Part shown: one piece after another, positions 16,771 to 25,355 of the stretch
Numbering within the stretch: the first letter of the stretch is position 1
How the letters are laid out: each line of letters begins with the position of its first letter
Source: Cytophagales bacterium
GTDB taxonomy: Bacteria > Bacteroidota > Bacteroidia > Cytophagales > Cyclobacteriaceae
DNA length: 64,000 nt
Assembly: GCA_033344775.1 (NCBI GenBank)
Contig: JAWPMT010000007.1
Location: forward strand, 62,001 to 126,000
Direction: 5' to 3'
Position numbers and translations under genes: made by a program
Notes under the pieces: generated by a model
What the model was told of the DNA's origin: nothing
What the model saw: the letters and a program-made list of their open reading frames with translations, nothing else
The model's database searches: none

Positions 16771-17505
16771 ATGTATACTTCTGTCTTTTTTCTATTGCTG
16801 CAATTCATCGCTCCTGTTGATGAGACTCCCGCTGAAAAGCCATTTGTCATTGTTGAATTATTCACCTCCGAAGGATGCTCCAGCTGCCCATCGGCAGATA
16901 AGTTGCTTTCCGAAATTGTAGATGAACAACAATCGGATGTAGAAGTAATCGGTCTATCTTTTCACGTCGACTACTGGGATTACATCGGATGGAAAGATCC
17001 GTACGCACGCAGGGCATTTACGGACCGTCAAAGAGCCTATGCAACCAAGCTCAGAAGCTATCAGGTTTACACGCCACAGATGGTTGTAAATGGTAAACAT
17101 GAGTTTGTTGGATCGGACCGACGAACCTGGGCAAGAGTGCTGACTACAGAAAGTAGCGAAAATCCATCATTCAAATACGAACTGGGCACAATTACTAAAA
17201 GTAAAGATCAATTGTCGTTTTCCGTAAGTACCGAAAATCAAAAAGACCTGTTGATAAATGTGGCTATTATAGAGCGAGGACTCTCCCAACAAGTGACACG
17301 TGGCGAAAACCGAGGCAGAAAATTGAGTCACGATAACGTGGTTCGCGCTTACGACATTCAACCTGTAAGCCAAAAGAACCTGGGCTTATCTATTGGTATT
17401 CCAACTGACCTGGATGAATCCAATAGTTCTTTAGTAGTGTATTTCCAGAAAGCCAGTAATTACGAAATAGTAGGCGCTCAGCAGATCGCACTTTCGAGCA
17501 TTTAA
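16771..17505 (+). CDS. DUF1223 thioredoxin-like secreted protein
   Basis: An upstream TTG at 16747 is in frame, but the ATG at 16771 starts directly before a hydrophobic signal (MYTSVFFLLLQFIAP), so I prefer it (244 residues). The mature part begins FVIVELFTSEGCSSCPSAD, the hallmark of DUF1223 proteins, with a CxxC pair in a thioredoxin-like fold. FHVDYWDYIGW and YTPQMVVNG are also conserved in the family. It is probably periplasmic or outer-membrane-facing and redox-active; no substrate is known. It lies 27 bp before a DUF456 gene and may share its transcript. Confidence 0.85.
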   Translation: MYTSVFFLLLQFIAPVDETPAEKPFVIVELFTSEGCSSCPSADKLLSEIVDEQQSDVEVIGLSFHVDYWDYIGWKDPYARRAFTDRQRAYATKLRSYQVYTPQMVVNGKHEFVGSDRRTWARVLTTESSENPSFKYELGTITKSKDQLSFSVSTENQKDLLINVAIIERGLSQQVTRGENRGRKLSHDNVVRAYDIQPVSQKNLGLSIGIPTDLDESNSSLVVYFQKASNYEIVGAQQIALSSI

Positions 17506-17532
17506 GTTCTTATTTCGGGTATATTTGGAAAT

Positions 17533-18036
17533 ATGACTTACGTCTTAATTTTCCTGGCATTTCTGCTCCTTGCAGGAGGGATCGTATTTTCGGTTTTGCC
17601 ACCAATACCGGGTCCAATATTATCCTACCTCGCACTGATTTGTGCGCATAACAGTAGTCCTGAGGCTGCTTTTACGAATACTACTTTAATTATCTGGGCC
17701 ATCGTCGTGCTGCTGATCCTTATTGCCGATTACTCCCTTCCCGTCATGGCCACCAAGAAATTTGGCGGCACGAAAGCAGGCATTTGGGGCGGTATAATTG
17801 GTACAGTTGCAGGGATCATTGTACCAATTCCATTCGGCATTATTCTAGGCCCACTTTGCGGTGCGATCATCGGTGATCTGATCGGTGGTAACCGCATTCA
17901 GGCAGCCGTGAAGTCAGGCTTTGGTTCCTTCATGGGATTTATACTCGCCACTAGCCTAAAGGTGCTTATCTCCGTCTGGATAGGCGTGGTAATCCTGATC
18001 CGCCTGGGTGGCTTTGCGTATGATGCGCTGTTTTAG
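17533..18036 (+). CDS. DUF456 integral membrane protein
   Basis: This 167-residue protein consists almost entirely of hydrophobic segments (about five). It carries the glycine-rich LPPIPGPILSY and FGGTKAGIWGGIIGTVAG blocks and GPLCGAIIGDLIGG, typical of DUF456. No enzymatic motif is visible and the function of the family is not established. It follows the DUF1223 gene by 27 bp and converges on yraN, with hairpins in the 118-bp gap. Confidence 0.85.
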   Translation: MTYVLIFLAFLLLAGGIVFSVLPPIPGPILSYLALICAHNSSPEAAFTNTTLIIWAIVVLLILIADYSLPVMATKKFGGTKAGIWGGIIGTVAGIIVPIPFGIILGPLCGAIIGDLIGGNRIQAAVKSGFGSFMGFILATSLKVLISVWIGVVILIRLGGFAYDALF

Positions 18037-18149
18037 GGCGTTTCGAGCACCTCAACGCCCTACCGCACCTTGAGATTCTCGAAGGTTAAGGCCCTTGTCC
18101 GTCTCAGCGTTTAATAGCTTACAAGTACACTGAGGTCCTCGAGGTGTAC
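18035..18149. repeat. Hairpin cluster between convergent genes
   Basis: AGGGCGTT (18035-18042) pairs with AACGCCCT (18054-18061), starting in the stop codon of the DUF456 gene. GTACAC (18125-18130) pairs with GTGTAC (18144-18149) around TGAGGTCCTCGAG. No T-run follows either stem. The second shares CACTGAGG with the palindrome at 11564. They may stop both converging transcripts or be copies of an intergenic repeat. Confidence 0.5.
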
Positions 18150-18154
18150 TATTA

Positions 18155-18535
18155 TCAATAAAAAGCATCCTTAAACCACTTCACCTCTCCCGTATCTGAA
18201 CGTATGGATATCACATCGAAACGGATGTCTCTTTGCCAATTGATGGCGTGGATGTAGTGATCGGCGACTTGAATAATGCGATTGCTTTGTTGTTGGGACA
18301 CAAAAGCTTCCGGTTCTCCAAAATCCCCAGTCTTCCGAAGTTTTACCTCTACGAAGACCAATAGAGAATTGTCCAAAAGACTGATGATGTCCACTTCACC
18401 TTTTCCATGTCGGAAGTTTCGTTCCAGGATTTCATAGCCAGCATCGATCAAAAATGCTTCTGCAAGGTCTTCTCCATGGGTTCCTGCATTTTTCTTAGCA
18501 TTAAACTGATCTTTAAAGTTTTTATTTATAGACAA
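18155..18535 (-). CDS. yraN: YraN family (UPF0102) endonuclease-like protein
   Basis: This 126-residue protein has the YraN signature: GTHGEDLAEAFL, then GYEILERNFRHGKGEVDIIS and LLVFVEVKLRK. The D-(x)n-ExK arrangement (EVD and EVK) is the PD-(D/E)XK core of Holliday-junction-resolvase-like folds. Its activity in cells is not settled. It is about 100 bp downstream of the Gfo/Idh/MocA gene on the same strand and converges on DUF456. Confidence 0.9.
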   Translation of the reverse strand: MSINKNFKDQFNAKKNAGTHGEDLAEAFLIDAGYEILERNFRHGKGEVDIISLLDNSLLVFVEVKLRKTGDFGEPEAFVSQQQSNRIIQVADHYIHAINWQRDIRFDVISIRSDTGEVKWFKDAFY

Positions 18536-18554
18536 CTCCTTTAATTTTGTGTCA

Positions 18555-18627
18555 CTACAGTCGCCCGACTGTAGCCTTTAGTTGTTTTGGGAGCAATCTG
18601 ATTTTTATCGGGTTGCTCTTTTTTTTC
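18555..18627. other. Two hairpins between the Gfo/Idh/MocA gene and yraN
   Basis: CTACAGTC (18555-18562) pairs with GACTGTAG (18567-18574), a tight stem directly before yraN on the minus strand. GAGCAA (18590-18595) pairs with TTGCTC (about 18614-18619), with a run of eight T on the plus strand. The orientation of the T-run does not fit the flanking minus-strand genes, so its role as a terminator is uncertain. Confidence 0.35.
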
Positions 18628-18635
18628 TCGAAGAG

Positions 18636-19730
18636 TTATTTCTCCAACAATACCTTCTTCCCCGTCCTTGCGCTTTCCTTTGCTGCATCCAGAATTTCGA
18701 CGACCAGTAGGTTGTTTGCTAAGGCCGAGACATCATGATCTTCAATCTTGAATCCATCTTTGATTACGGAGGTGAGCAAAGCAAAAGGATCATTGATTGC
18801 TGCGGGTAAAGGATCGGCTTTCATGGCCGTTGCCCGGTCCTCGCCGGCCAGTCTTACGCGCATATCTGAGCCATTGTCACTGATGACATATCCGGTGGCG
18901 CCATACACCTCCATGTCTTTTCTGTTAAAAGGCCAGTTCCACGAAGCTTCCAAAATGGCCGTCATGTCTTCATATTCGAGCAGGATCACTGCTTCATCAT
19001 CGACCTTGGGATATTTTTCAGGCTTGTAAGTTTTAGTGATGGCCGTCACTGAAACAGGTCTTTTGCCCTGTGTGAGCCAGGTCGTCAGATTCGCGCCGTA
19101 ACATCCAAAATCCGTTACAGCTCCGCCTCCGTTTTGTACGGGATCCGTTAACCAATCGAGGAATTCCTGATTGACACCTATTTCAATCGGACCTTCATGT
19201 CCATCTCTGACAATTACTTTTCTAAGTGTGCCAAGTTTGCCAGCCCGGACCATTTCATAGGCTTCCTTATTTGTAGCGTACCAGGAAGTTTCGTAGTTCG
19301 TGAGTAAGTGGATATTGTGCTGCTTGGCCAATCGGGCCATTTCTGTGGCATGCTCCATGCTTACTGCCAAAGGCTTTTCCACCATCACATGGATACCTCG
19401 GGGTGCGAAGAATTGCACCACTTCTAAATGCTCATAAATGGAACCAAATGCAGTTACGGCTTCTACATTCACTGCCTTAACCATGACTTCCATCGTTGGA
19501 TAGACCAGGTCCATCGACATATTGTGTTGTTTCATGTATCGTTGTGCCAGGTCCTGATTCGGTTCCACAATCCCGACAATTTCAATGTCGCCACGGTCTT
19601 CTCTGCCGAGAATCCAATGAACGTGTGTATGGGTAAGTCCTACAACACCAACTTTTAATGGTTTTTTGTTTTGAGCATTCAGGTTAACCATGCTCAGGAG
19701 CATCAAGAGGGGTAAAAAAAATCGGATCAT
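18636..19730 (-). CDS. Secreted Gfo/Idh/MocA family oxidoreductase
   Basis: The ATG at 19730 is used rather than an in-frame TTG at 19739, giving 364 residues. A signal peptide (MIRFFLPLLMLLSMVNLNAQ) is followed by a Rossmann fold with KVGVVGLTHTHVHW, then EAVTAFGSIYEHLEVV and VMVEKPLAVSMEHA, whose EKP is the family's signature. Members use NAD(P) to oxidise or reduce sugars and related compounds. The nucleotide loop reads VVGLTHTHV rather than the usual GxGxxG, which may weaken cofactor binding. Export to the periplasm is common for this subgroup in Bacteroidota. The substrate is unknown. The gene lies downstream of the htpG terminator. Confidence 0.82.
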   Translation of the reverse strand: MIRFFLPLLMLLSMVNLNAQNKKPLKVGVVGLTHTHVHWILGREDRGDIEIVGIVEPNQDLAQRYMKQHNMSMDLVYPTMEVMVKAVNVEAVTAFGSIYEHLEVVQFFAPRGIHVMVEKPLAVSMEHATEMARLAKQHNIHLLTNYETSWYATNKEAYEMVRAGKLGTLRKVIVRDGHEGPIEIGVNQEFLDWLTDPVQNGGGAVTDFGCYGANLTTWLTQGKRPVSVTAITKTYKPEKYPKVDDEAVILLEYEDMTAILEASWNWPFNRKDMEVYGATGYVISDNGSDMRVRLAGEDRATAMKADPLPAAINDPFALLTSVIKDGFKIEDHDVSALANNLLVVEILDAAKESARTGKKVLLEK

Positions 19731-19785
19731 AATTAGCAATCTAAAGGCTAGTTGTGATCCTTCAAAATCAACGTTGCTTCCAAAT

Positions 19786-19816
19786 AAAAAATCCCGACTA
19801 TGAGCCGGGATTTTTA
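19786..19816 (-). terminator. Rho-independent terminator of htpG (usable both ways)
   Basis: AAAAATCCCG and CGGGATTTTT form a 10-bp stem around ACTATGAGC. It starts 22 bp past the htpG stop. The A-run and T-run flanks let it act on either strand. Confidence 0.85.
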
Positions 19817-19837
19817 AGACATTTATGTAAACAAAAT

Positions 19838-21730
19838 TTAATTCGCTGCTAAGTCGACGCTTCTTTTGATGAAGTTGGTCAGGCTCTCTCCATCCAGCAT
19901 GCCTTGCGAAAGCAGTGCAAGGTCATAGGCCTGCTTGGCCAGGGCCACTTTATCATCTTCATTTTCAGCATCGATGATTTTACGGGTAATGGCGTGGTTC
20001 GCATTCACCGCTACAGACAAGTTCAAAGGCATATCTCCAAACATCATGGGTCCGCCACCGCCAGTTGCCTGCATGTCTTTCATACGTCGCATGAATTCTG
20101 GCAAAGTCACCGCAACGGGTAGGTCATCAGTAGCCATCGCTTCTACGCTTACCATGTTGCTTGTATTGTTGATCGCTTTTTCAAACAGCTCTTTCACGCT
20201 GGTTTTTTCGTCATCGCTTAATACAGACTCCTGCGTCTCGCCTTTATCAATCAGTTTATCAATAACATCAGAATCTACTCGTTTGAAAGTTACTTTCTCA
20301 AACTTCTGCTCTACATTCTGGATGAAGTGACTATCCAAAACTTCGTTTAGAACCAGCACATCGTATCCTCGTTTCTTCGCCGCATCCACATAGGTGTGCT
20401 GCTTCGCCTGATCGTTCGTGTACAAGAAGACCGAAGTTTCGCTCTTATCTACCTGCGTGGCTTTGATATGTTCTTTGTACTCCTCGATGGTGAAAAACTT
20501 CTCATCGATGTTCTGTAATAAGACAAAATCTTTGGCTTTCTCCTGGAATTTTTCTTCAGAGATCAGTCCGTATTTTACGAATAAACCAATGTCATTCCAC
20601 TTGTTCTCATACCCTTCACGGTCTTTCTTGAACAACTCGACCAGCTTATCCGCTACTTTCTTCGTGATGTAGCCATTGATCTTTTTCACGTTACCATCGG
20701 CTTGCAGGAAGCTTCGGGATACGTTCAAAGGAATGTCCGGAGAATCGATGGTTCCGTGCAGCAATTGCAAGAAATCAGGAACAACATCCTTTACCTCATC
20801 GGTGATGAACACCTGACGAGAGTACAGTTGGATTTTGTTTTTCTGCATCTCGAAATCCTTTTTCAACTTAGGGAAATACAGGATTCCCGTCAGGTTGAAT
20901 GGATAATCGACATTCAGATGGATCCAGAACAATGGATCTTCTGAGAAAGGATACAGGTCCTTATAGAACTTCAGGTAATCCTCGTCTTTCAGGTCGTTAG
21001 GAGACTTGGTCCAGATAGGCTCGGTATCATTGACCATGTTGTCCTTCTTGACCGTCTTGTATTTAGGCTTGCCTTCTTCATCCTGGCCATCTTCTACGCT
21101 TTCGTCTTTGGTTCCGAAGCGGATCGGCACAGGCATGAATTTGGAATATTTATCCAGGATGCCCTGAATTCTGTGATCTTCCAAAAACTCCTCACTGTCG
21201 TCGGCAATGTGGAGGGTGATCTCCGTTCCACGAGTTTTCTTTTTGACCGCAGAAATTTCAAATTCTGTGCTACCATCACAAACCCACTTGGCACCTTCAG
21301 CGCCTTCTTTATGAGAAAGCGTTTTGATTTCTACTTTTTTCGCTACCATGAAGGCAGAGTAGAAACCAAGTCCAAAGTGACCGATGATCTGCTGGTCTTC
21401 ACCTTTGTCTTTGTACTGCTCCAGGAACTCGGTGGCTCCTGAGAAGGCGATTTGGTTGATGTATTTTTTGATCTCTTCGGCAGTCATACCGATGCCTTTA
21501 TCAATGATCTTGATGGTCTTCTTGTCTTTGTCGACCTTCACATCAACGGTCAGGTTACCCAATTCACCCTGGTATTCACCGAGGGAAGCAAGGCGTTTGA
21601 TTTTTTGTGTGGCATCAACGGCGTTGGAAACCAACTCCCTTAAAAAGATTTCGTGATCGGAATAGAGGAATTTCTTGATGATCGGAAAGATATTTTCCGT
21701 GTGTATAGAAATCGAACCTTTTTCTTTCAT
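19838..21730 (-). CDS. htpG: Molecular chaperone HtpG (Hsp90)
   Basis: This 630-residue ATP-dependent chaperone helps client proteins fold in the cytoplasm. The N-terminal ATPase carries the GHKL motifs: FLRELVSNAVDA (Glu and Asn that hold Mg-ATP), DKGIGMT and GHFGLGFYSAFMVA. The middle domain with SRSFLQAD and the C-terminal dimerisation domain follow. The length is normal for bacteria. Two TGTCA/TGACA palindromes lie about 70-110 bp upstream and may control heat-shock expression. Confidence 0.97.
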   Translation of the reverse strand: MKEKGSISIHTENIFPIIKKFLYSDHEIFLRELVSNAVDATQKIKRLASLGEYQGELGNLTVDVKVDKDKKTIKIIDKGIGMTAEEIKKYINQIAFSGATEFLEQYKDKGEDQQIIGHFGLGFYSAFMVAKKVEIKTLSHKEGAEGAKWVCDGSTEFEISAVKKKTRGTEITLHIADDSEEFLEDHRIQGILDKYSKFMPVPIRFGTKDESVEDGQDEEGKPKYKTVKKDNMVNDTEPIWTKSPNDLKDEDYLKFYKDLYPFSEDPLFWIHLNVDYPFNLTGILYFPKLKKDFEMQKNKIQLYSRQVFITDEVKDVVPDFLQLLHGTIDSPDIPLNVSRSFLQADGNVKKINGYITKKVADKLVELFKKDREGYENKWNDIGLFVKYGLISEEKFQEKAKDFVLLQNIDEKFFTIEEYKEHIKATQVDKSETSVFLYTNDQAKQHTYVDAAKKRGYDVLVLNEVLDSHFIQNVEQKFEKVTFKRVDSDVIDKLIDKGETQESVLSDDEKTSVKELFEKAINNTSNMVSVEAMATDDLPVAVTLPEFMRRMKDMQATGGGGPMMFGDMPLNLSVAVNANHAITRKIIDAENEDDKVALAKQAYDLALLSQGMLDGESLTNFIKRSVDLAAN

Positions 21731-21796
21731 CGCTTTTGATTGGATTGCTTGAATTTGGTTTCCTGCTCACCAAATACTGTTCCATCAGCGAAAAAG

Positions 21797-21836
21797 TGAC
21801 TTTTTGTCAGTTTGCAACGGTCCTGTCAGGATGACA
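21797..21836 (-). promoter_or_regulatory. Paired TGTCA/TGACA palindromes upstream of htpG
   Basis: Reading the minus strand, TGTCA-TCC-TGACA (21836-21824) and TGACA-AAA-AGTCA (21809-21797) lie 67-106 bp before the htpG start. Each is a dyad, and the TGACA half-sites are 27 bp apart. They suit a dimeric regulator or a special sigma factor acting on this heat-shock gene. The factor is not known. Confidence 0.45.
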
Positions 21837-22050
21837 AAATGTCGAAAACCTGTTTTGTGGGTTACATTGTGGCTGGATTGGGAGATAATAAGTTGCCTAA
21901 GTTTGTGTCTTCACAAACTTGCATTGAAGTAGGATTAAGAACGTTTTAGAGGACTCAAATGATCGCATTAGTCCTCTACGGCACTATTACTGTCGAAGGA
22001 ACGGAAGATGCTATAGTTGATGGTCAAAAAACGCAAGTACAGCTGGGATT

Positions 22051-22545
22051 CTACCTCAATCGATCCGCGCTACGAACCAGGTTTTCGTCTTTCCGGATGA
22101 ACCGGTTGGCAATAGAATTGCAGATCAGGGCAACAATAGGAAGGTAAAATCCGATCTCATATTCTCCTCTGGCTTCTTGATTTACCAAAAGTTCTGCTTT
22201 ACTGATATAGACGAACAAAGCAACCAAAAAGGAAGCAGCGATCACCAATGAATTGAGTGCGCCCAATTGGATTTGTCTGAGCCTGTTTTTGTATTGGAAG
22301 ATAGAAAACAAAGCGATGCCAGCTCCTACAAACAGAAAGATGGACAGATAAAACGTCTGCTTCACATTGATCAATTCACCTCTGGAACCATCTGCATTGA
22401 TTTTTTCATAGCGCAGCTCATACACGTTGAGCTCAGCTCTTTCTTGCTTTTGGGTGTCTGTTTCTGACCAGAAAGGAAAAAACAAAGCAGCGATCAAAAG
22501 GATGGCGGCTACTAGCAAAAAGATGGATTGTACTCGCTGGATCAT
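22051..22545 (-). CDS. DUF4293 membrane protein
   Basis: This 164-residue protein has four hydrophobic segments and starts MIQRVQSIFLLVAAILL, the typical opening of the Bacteroidota family DUF4293. It ends with a charged cytoplasmic tail. The gene is divergent from truA, a neighbourhood seen widely in the phylum. No function is established. The 320 bp between this gene and htpG hold the htpG upstream palindromes and otherwise nothing clear. Confidence 0.85.
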   Translation of the reverse strand: MIQRVQSIFLLVAAILLIAALFFPFWSETDTQKQERAELNVYELRYEKINADGSRGELINVKQTFYLSIFLFVGAGIALFSIFQYKNRLRQIQLGALNSLVIAASFLVALFVYISKAELLVNQEARGEYEIGFYLPIVALICNSIANRFIRKDENLVRSADRLR

Positions 22546-22640
22546 TCGCTGTGGATTTTTAAGGAGGGCAAAATTAGGGAATAGTGCGAAATTTTCCTGA
22601 TCCGAATAAAAAAGGGTGATTCATTCGGTGATTGAACCCT

Positions 22641-22648
22641 TAAGTTTG
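22641..22648 (+). promoter_or_regulatory. Candidate -7 element directly before truA
   Basis: TAAGTTTG matches TAnnTTTG. The truA ATG begins only eight bases after its last base, so a transcript from here would be leaderless or nearly so. No TTG is found at the ideal 19-nt spacing. Confidence 0.45.
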
Positions 22649-22655
22649 CACTCCA

Positions 22656-23399
22656 ATGCGGTTCTTTGTCGACATTTCATACAAGGGGACGGTCTACCAT
22701 GGCTGGCAGGAGCAAAACAATGCGATCACGGTGCAGCAGGTGATCAATGACAAGCTTTCGCAATTGCTTAGGACCGAAACGAAATGTGTGGGTAGTGGCA
22801 GAACAGATACCGGTGTTCATGCGAAACAACAGATCATCCATTTTGATGCAGAAGAAACTCTGGACCTTGACCGTTTTCTTTACAAACTCAATGCGGTCTT
22901 ACCTGAAGACATTGCTGCAAATGCAATTCGAGCAGTAAATAAAGAGGCCCACGCACGTTTTGACGCTACCAAAAGAAGCTATCACTACTATCTGCATGCG
23001 AAAAAGACCCCTTTCAAAAAAGATCAGTCCTTTTTCTTTCCACATGCGTTGGATTTAGCAAGCATTGAAGAAGGCTGCAAAATATTTAAACAATGGACCG
23101 ATTTCGAGTCTTTTAGTAAAGTGAAGACGGAAGTGAACCATTTTAATTGTGAGATCTTCGAAATTGAGTGGCAAATGGAGTCCAACGGATATATTTTCTT
23201 TGTTTCAGCGAATCGTTTTCTTCGTGGAATGGTTAGAGCTATGGTGGGGACATTGTTGGACATTGGGATCGGCAAACTAACTCCCGGCCAGTTGGTCACT
23301 ATTTTGGAAAAGAAGGACCGTCGAGCGGCGAGCCGATCGGTACCGCCACAAGGTCTTTTTCTTTCATCGGTGATTTATCCAAACGACATATATCTATAG
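22656..23399 (+). CDS. truA: tRNA pseudouridine(38-40) synthase TruA
   Basis: TruA makes pseudouridine at positions 38-40 of the anticodon stem. The 247-residue protein has the catalytic block GSGRTDTGVHAKQQ with the essential Asp, the YKGTVYHGWQEQ opening, and RFLRGMVRAMVGTLLDIG near the C-terminus, all diagnostic. The ABC transporter gene starts 4 bp after its stop, so the two are co-transcribed. The promoter appears to lie immediately before the start codon. Confidence 0.95.
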   Translation: MRFFVDISYKGTVYHGWQEQNNAITVQQVINDKLSQLLRTETKCVGSGRTDTGVHAKQQIIHFDAEETLDLDRFLYKLNAVLPEDIAANAIRAVNKEAHARFDATKRSYHYYLHAKKTPFKKDQSFFFPHALDLASIEEGCKIFKQWTDFESFSKVKTEVNHFNCEIFEIEWQMESNGYIFFVSANRFLRGMVRAMVGTLLDIGIGKLTPGQLVTILEKKDRRAASRSVPPQGLFLSSVIYPNDIYL

Positions 23400-23403
23400 C
23401 ATT

Positions 23404-25173
23404 TTGGAAAAAGAAAAAGCAATAAGCGGCAATATTGTTGATTTTAAGATTCTGAAGCGACTTTTCACATTCGCCAGGCCTTACATGAAGCAATTTTATA
23501 TTCTGATCTTCCTGACCGTGTCCATGGCCATCGTGGTACCGCTGCGTCCATTCCTGATCCAGCTGACGATCGATGAAGAAATTGCTTCCGGAGATTATCA
23601 GGGAATGTTGATGATGATCATCATTTTGGTGGTCTTATTGATCATTCAGTCATTCATGCGATATTCTCATACGTTTCTTTCCAGCTGGTTGGGGCAATAT
23701 GTGATCCGTGACCTAAGAATCAAATTGTTCCGACACCTGCAGAAATTGAGACTAACTTTCTTTGACAATACGCCTATAGGTAGATTGGTTACAAGAAATG
23801 TCTCGGATATTGAGACCCTGGCTGAAGTTTTTAGCCAGGGCATAGCGATGATCATTGGTGACCTGTTACAATTATTGGCAATCATGATCTGGATGTTCGC
23901 CGTTGATTGGCAATTGGCGTTGATCAGTATGTCAACCATCCCAGTGATGGTCATTGCTACCTACATTTTTAAAGAGAAGATCAAAGCTTCTTTCAACGAG
24001 GTACGAACGGCTGTATCCAACCTCAATTCCTTTGTGCAGGAACATGTGACGGGTATGAACATTGTACAGATCTTCAATAGCGAACAGGAAGAACACAGAA
24101 AGTTCAAAGAGATCAATGAAGAGCATCGCAAATCCAACCTGAAGTCGGTGATGTATTATTCCGTGTACTATCCAGTGTCGGAAGTGGTGCAAGCGGTTGC
24201 CATCGGTCTGATTGTCTGGTACGGGGCCGGTTTAGTTATTGACAATGTGGTGGAGACTGGCGTGTTGATCGCATTCATCATGTGGATTCAAATGTTTTTC
24301 CGACCCATACGGATGATTGCTGACCGGTTCAACACACTGCAAATGGGGATCGTTTCTTCCAACAGAATTTTGGACCTGCTGGATAATAATGATCACATTC
24401 CGAATGAAGGAAAACACATTGTTGCAAACCTGAAAGGTGAGGTGACCTTCAATGATGTCTGGTTTGCTTACAAAGAAGAAGACTGGGTACTAAAAAACAT
24501 CAATTTCAGTGTTAAGCAAGGAGAAACCCTGGCCATTGTTGGGGCAACCGGAGCTGGAAAGTCTTCCATCATCAATCTGCTAAATCGATTTTATGAGATC
24601 AATAAAGGGAAGATCGAGGTGGATGGTGTGGATGTGACCAAGTATGACCTGGATAATCTAAGAAGTCACATTGCCGTGGTATTGCAGGATGTATTCCTGT
24701 TTTCCGATACCATCTACAATAACATTACCTTGAAAAATCCTGACATTAGCAGGCAGCAAGTGATCGAAGCTGCAGAGTTGGTCGGAGCGCGCACGTTTAT
24801 TGAGCGGCTACCTGGAGGGTTTGATTACAATGTGATGGAACGTGGGGCTACCTTATCGGTTGGGCAAAGACAACTGATCTCTTTTGTGCGCGCCATGGTT
24901 TACGATCCCAAGTTGATCGTCCTGGATGAAGCTACTTCGTCCGTTGATAGTGAAACGGAAGAATTGATCCAGAAAGCTATTCAAAAGCTGATGACTGGAC
25001 GTACATCTATTGTCATTGCACACCGCCTTTCGACGATCCAAAATGCCCACAATATTCTGGTACTTGATAAAGGTGAGATTGTTGAAAGTGGCAATCATGA
25101 GGCCTTGCTGAAGCAAAAGGGGCATTATCATCAACTGCACCAGATGCAGTACCGGGAAGTGCTAGCCAGTTGA
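23404..25173 (+). CDS. ABC exporter, fused permease and ATPase
   Basis: The start is a TTG four bases after truA; the next ATG is 81 bp in and would remove conserved residues, so TTG is kept (589 residues). Six membrane segments fill residues about 25-310, with an ABC ATPase domain after about 345: Walker A GATGAGKSS, Q-loop LQDVFLF, signature LSVGQRQ (a variant of LSGGQ), Walker B LIVLDEATSSVD and switch His in IAHRLSTI. This is a half-transporter of the MsbA/lipid and drug exporter class, working as a homodimer or heterodimer. The substrate is not determinable. Confidence 0.9.
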   Translation: MEKEKAISGNIVDFKILKRLFTFARPYMKQFYILIFLTVSMAIVVPLRPFLIQLTIDEEIASGDYQGMLMMIIILVVLLIIQSFMRYSHTFLSSWLGQYVIRDLRIKLFRHLQKLRLTFFDNTPIGRLVTRNVSDIETLAEVFSQGIAMIIGDLLQLLAIMIWMFAVDWQLALISMSTIPVMVIATYIFKEKIKASFNEVRTAVSNLNSFVQEHVTGMNIVQIFNSEQEEHRKFKEINEEHRKSNLKSVMYYSVYYPVSEVVQAVAIGLIVWYGAGLVIDNVVETGVLIAFIMWIQMFFRPIRMIADRFNTLQMGIVSSNRILDLLDNNDHIPNEGKHIVANLKGEVTFNDVWFAYKEEDWVLKNINFSVKQGETLAIVGATGAGKSSIINLLNRFYEINKGKIEVDGVDVTKYDLDNLRSHIAVVLQDVFLFSDTIYNNITLKNPDISRQQVIEAAELVGARTFIERLPGGFDYNVMERGATLSVGQRQLISFVRAMVYDPKLIVLDEATSSVDSETEELIQKAIQKLMTGRTSIVIAHRLSTIQNAHNILVLDKGEIVESGNHEALLKQKGHYHQLHQMQYREVLAS

Positions 25174-25355
25174 ACCTGGCGTAGATTCAATTTTATTGGT
25201 TTCAAATACACTGACGGATCCATGGAATTTATGCTTCTATAACCCCTTAATTGACCCTAATTTCAATGTGATTAGTCATTTGAAAATAAACTTTTTATTT
25301 ACTGATTACCATTGAATTCATGATGCAACCAATAGGAAACTAAAATATCAAAATC

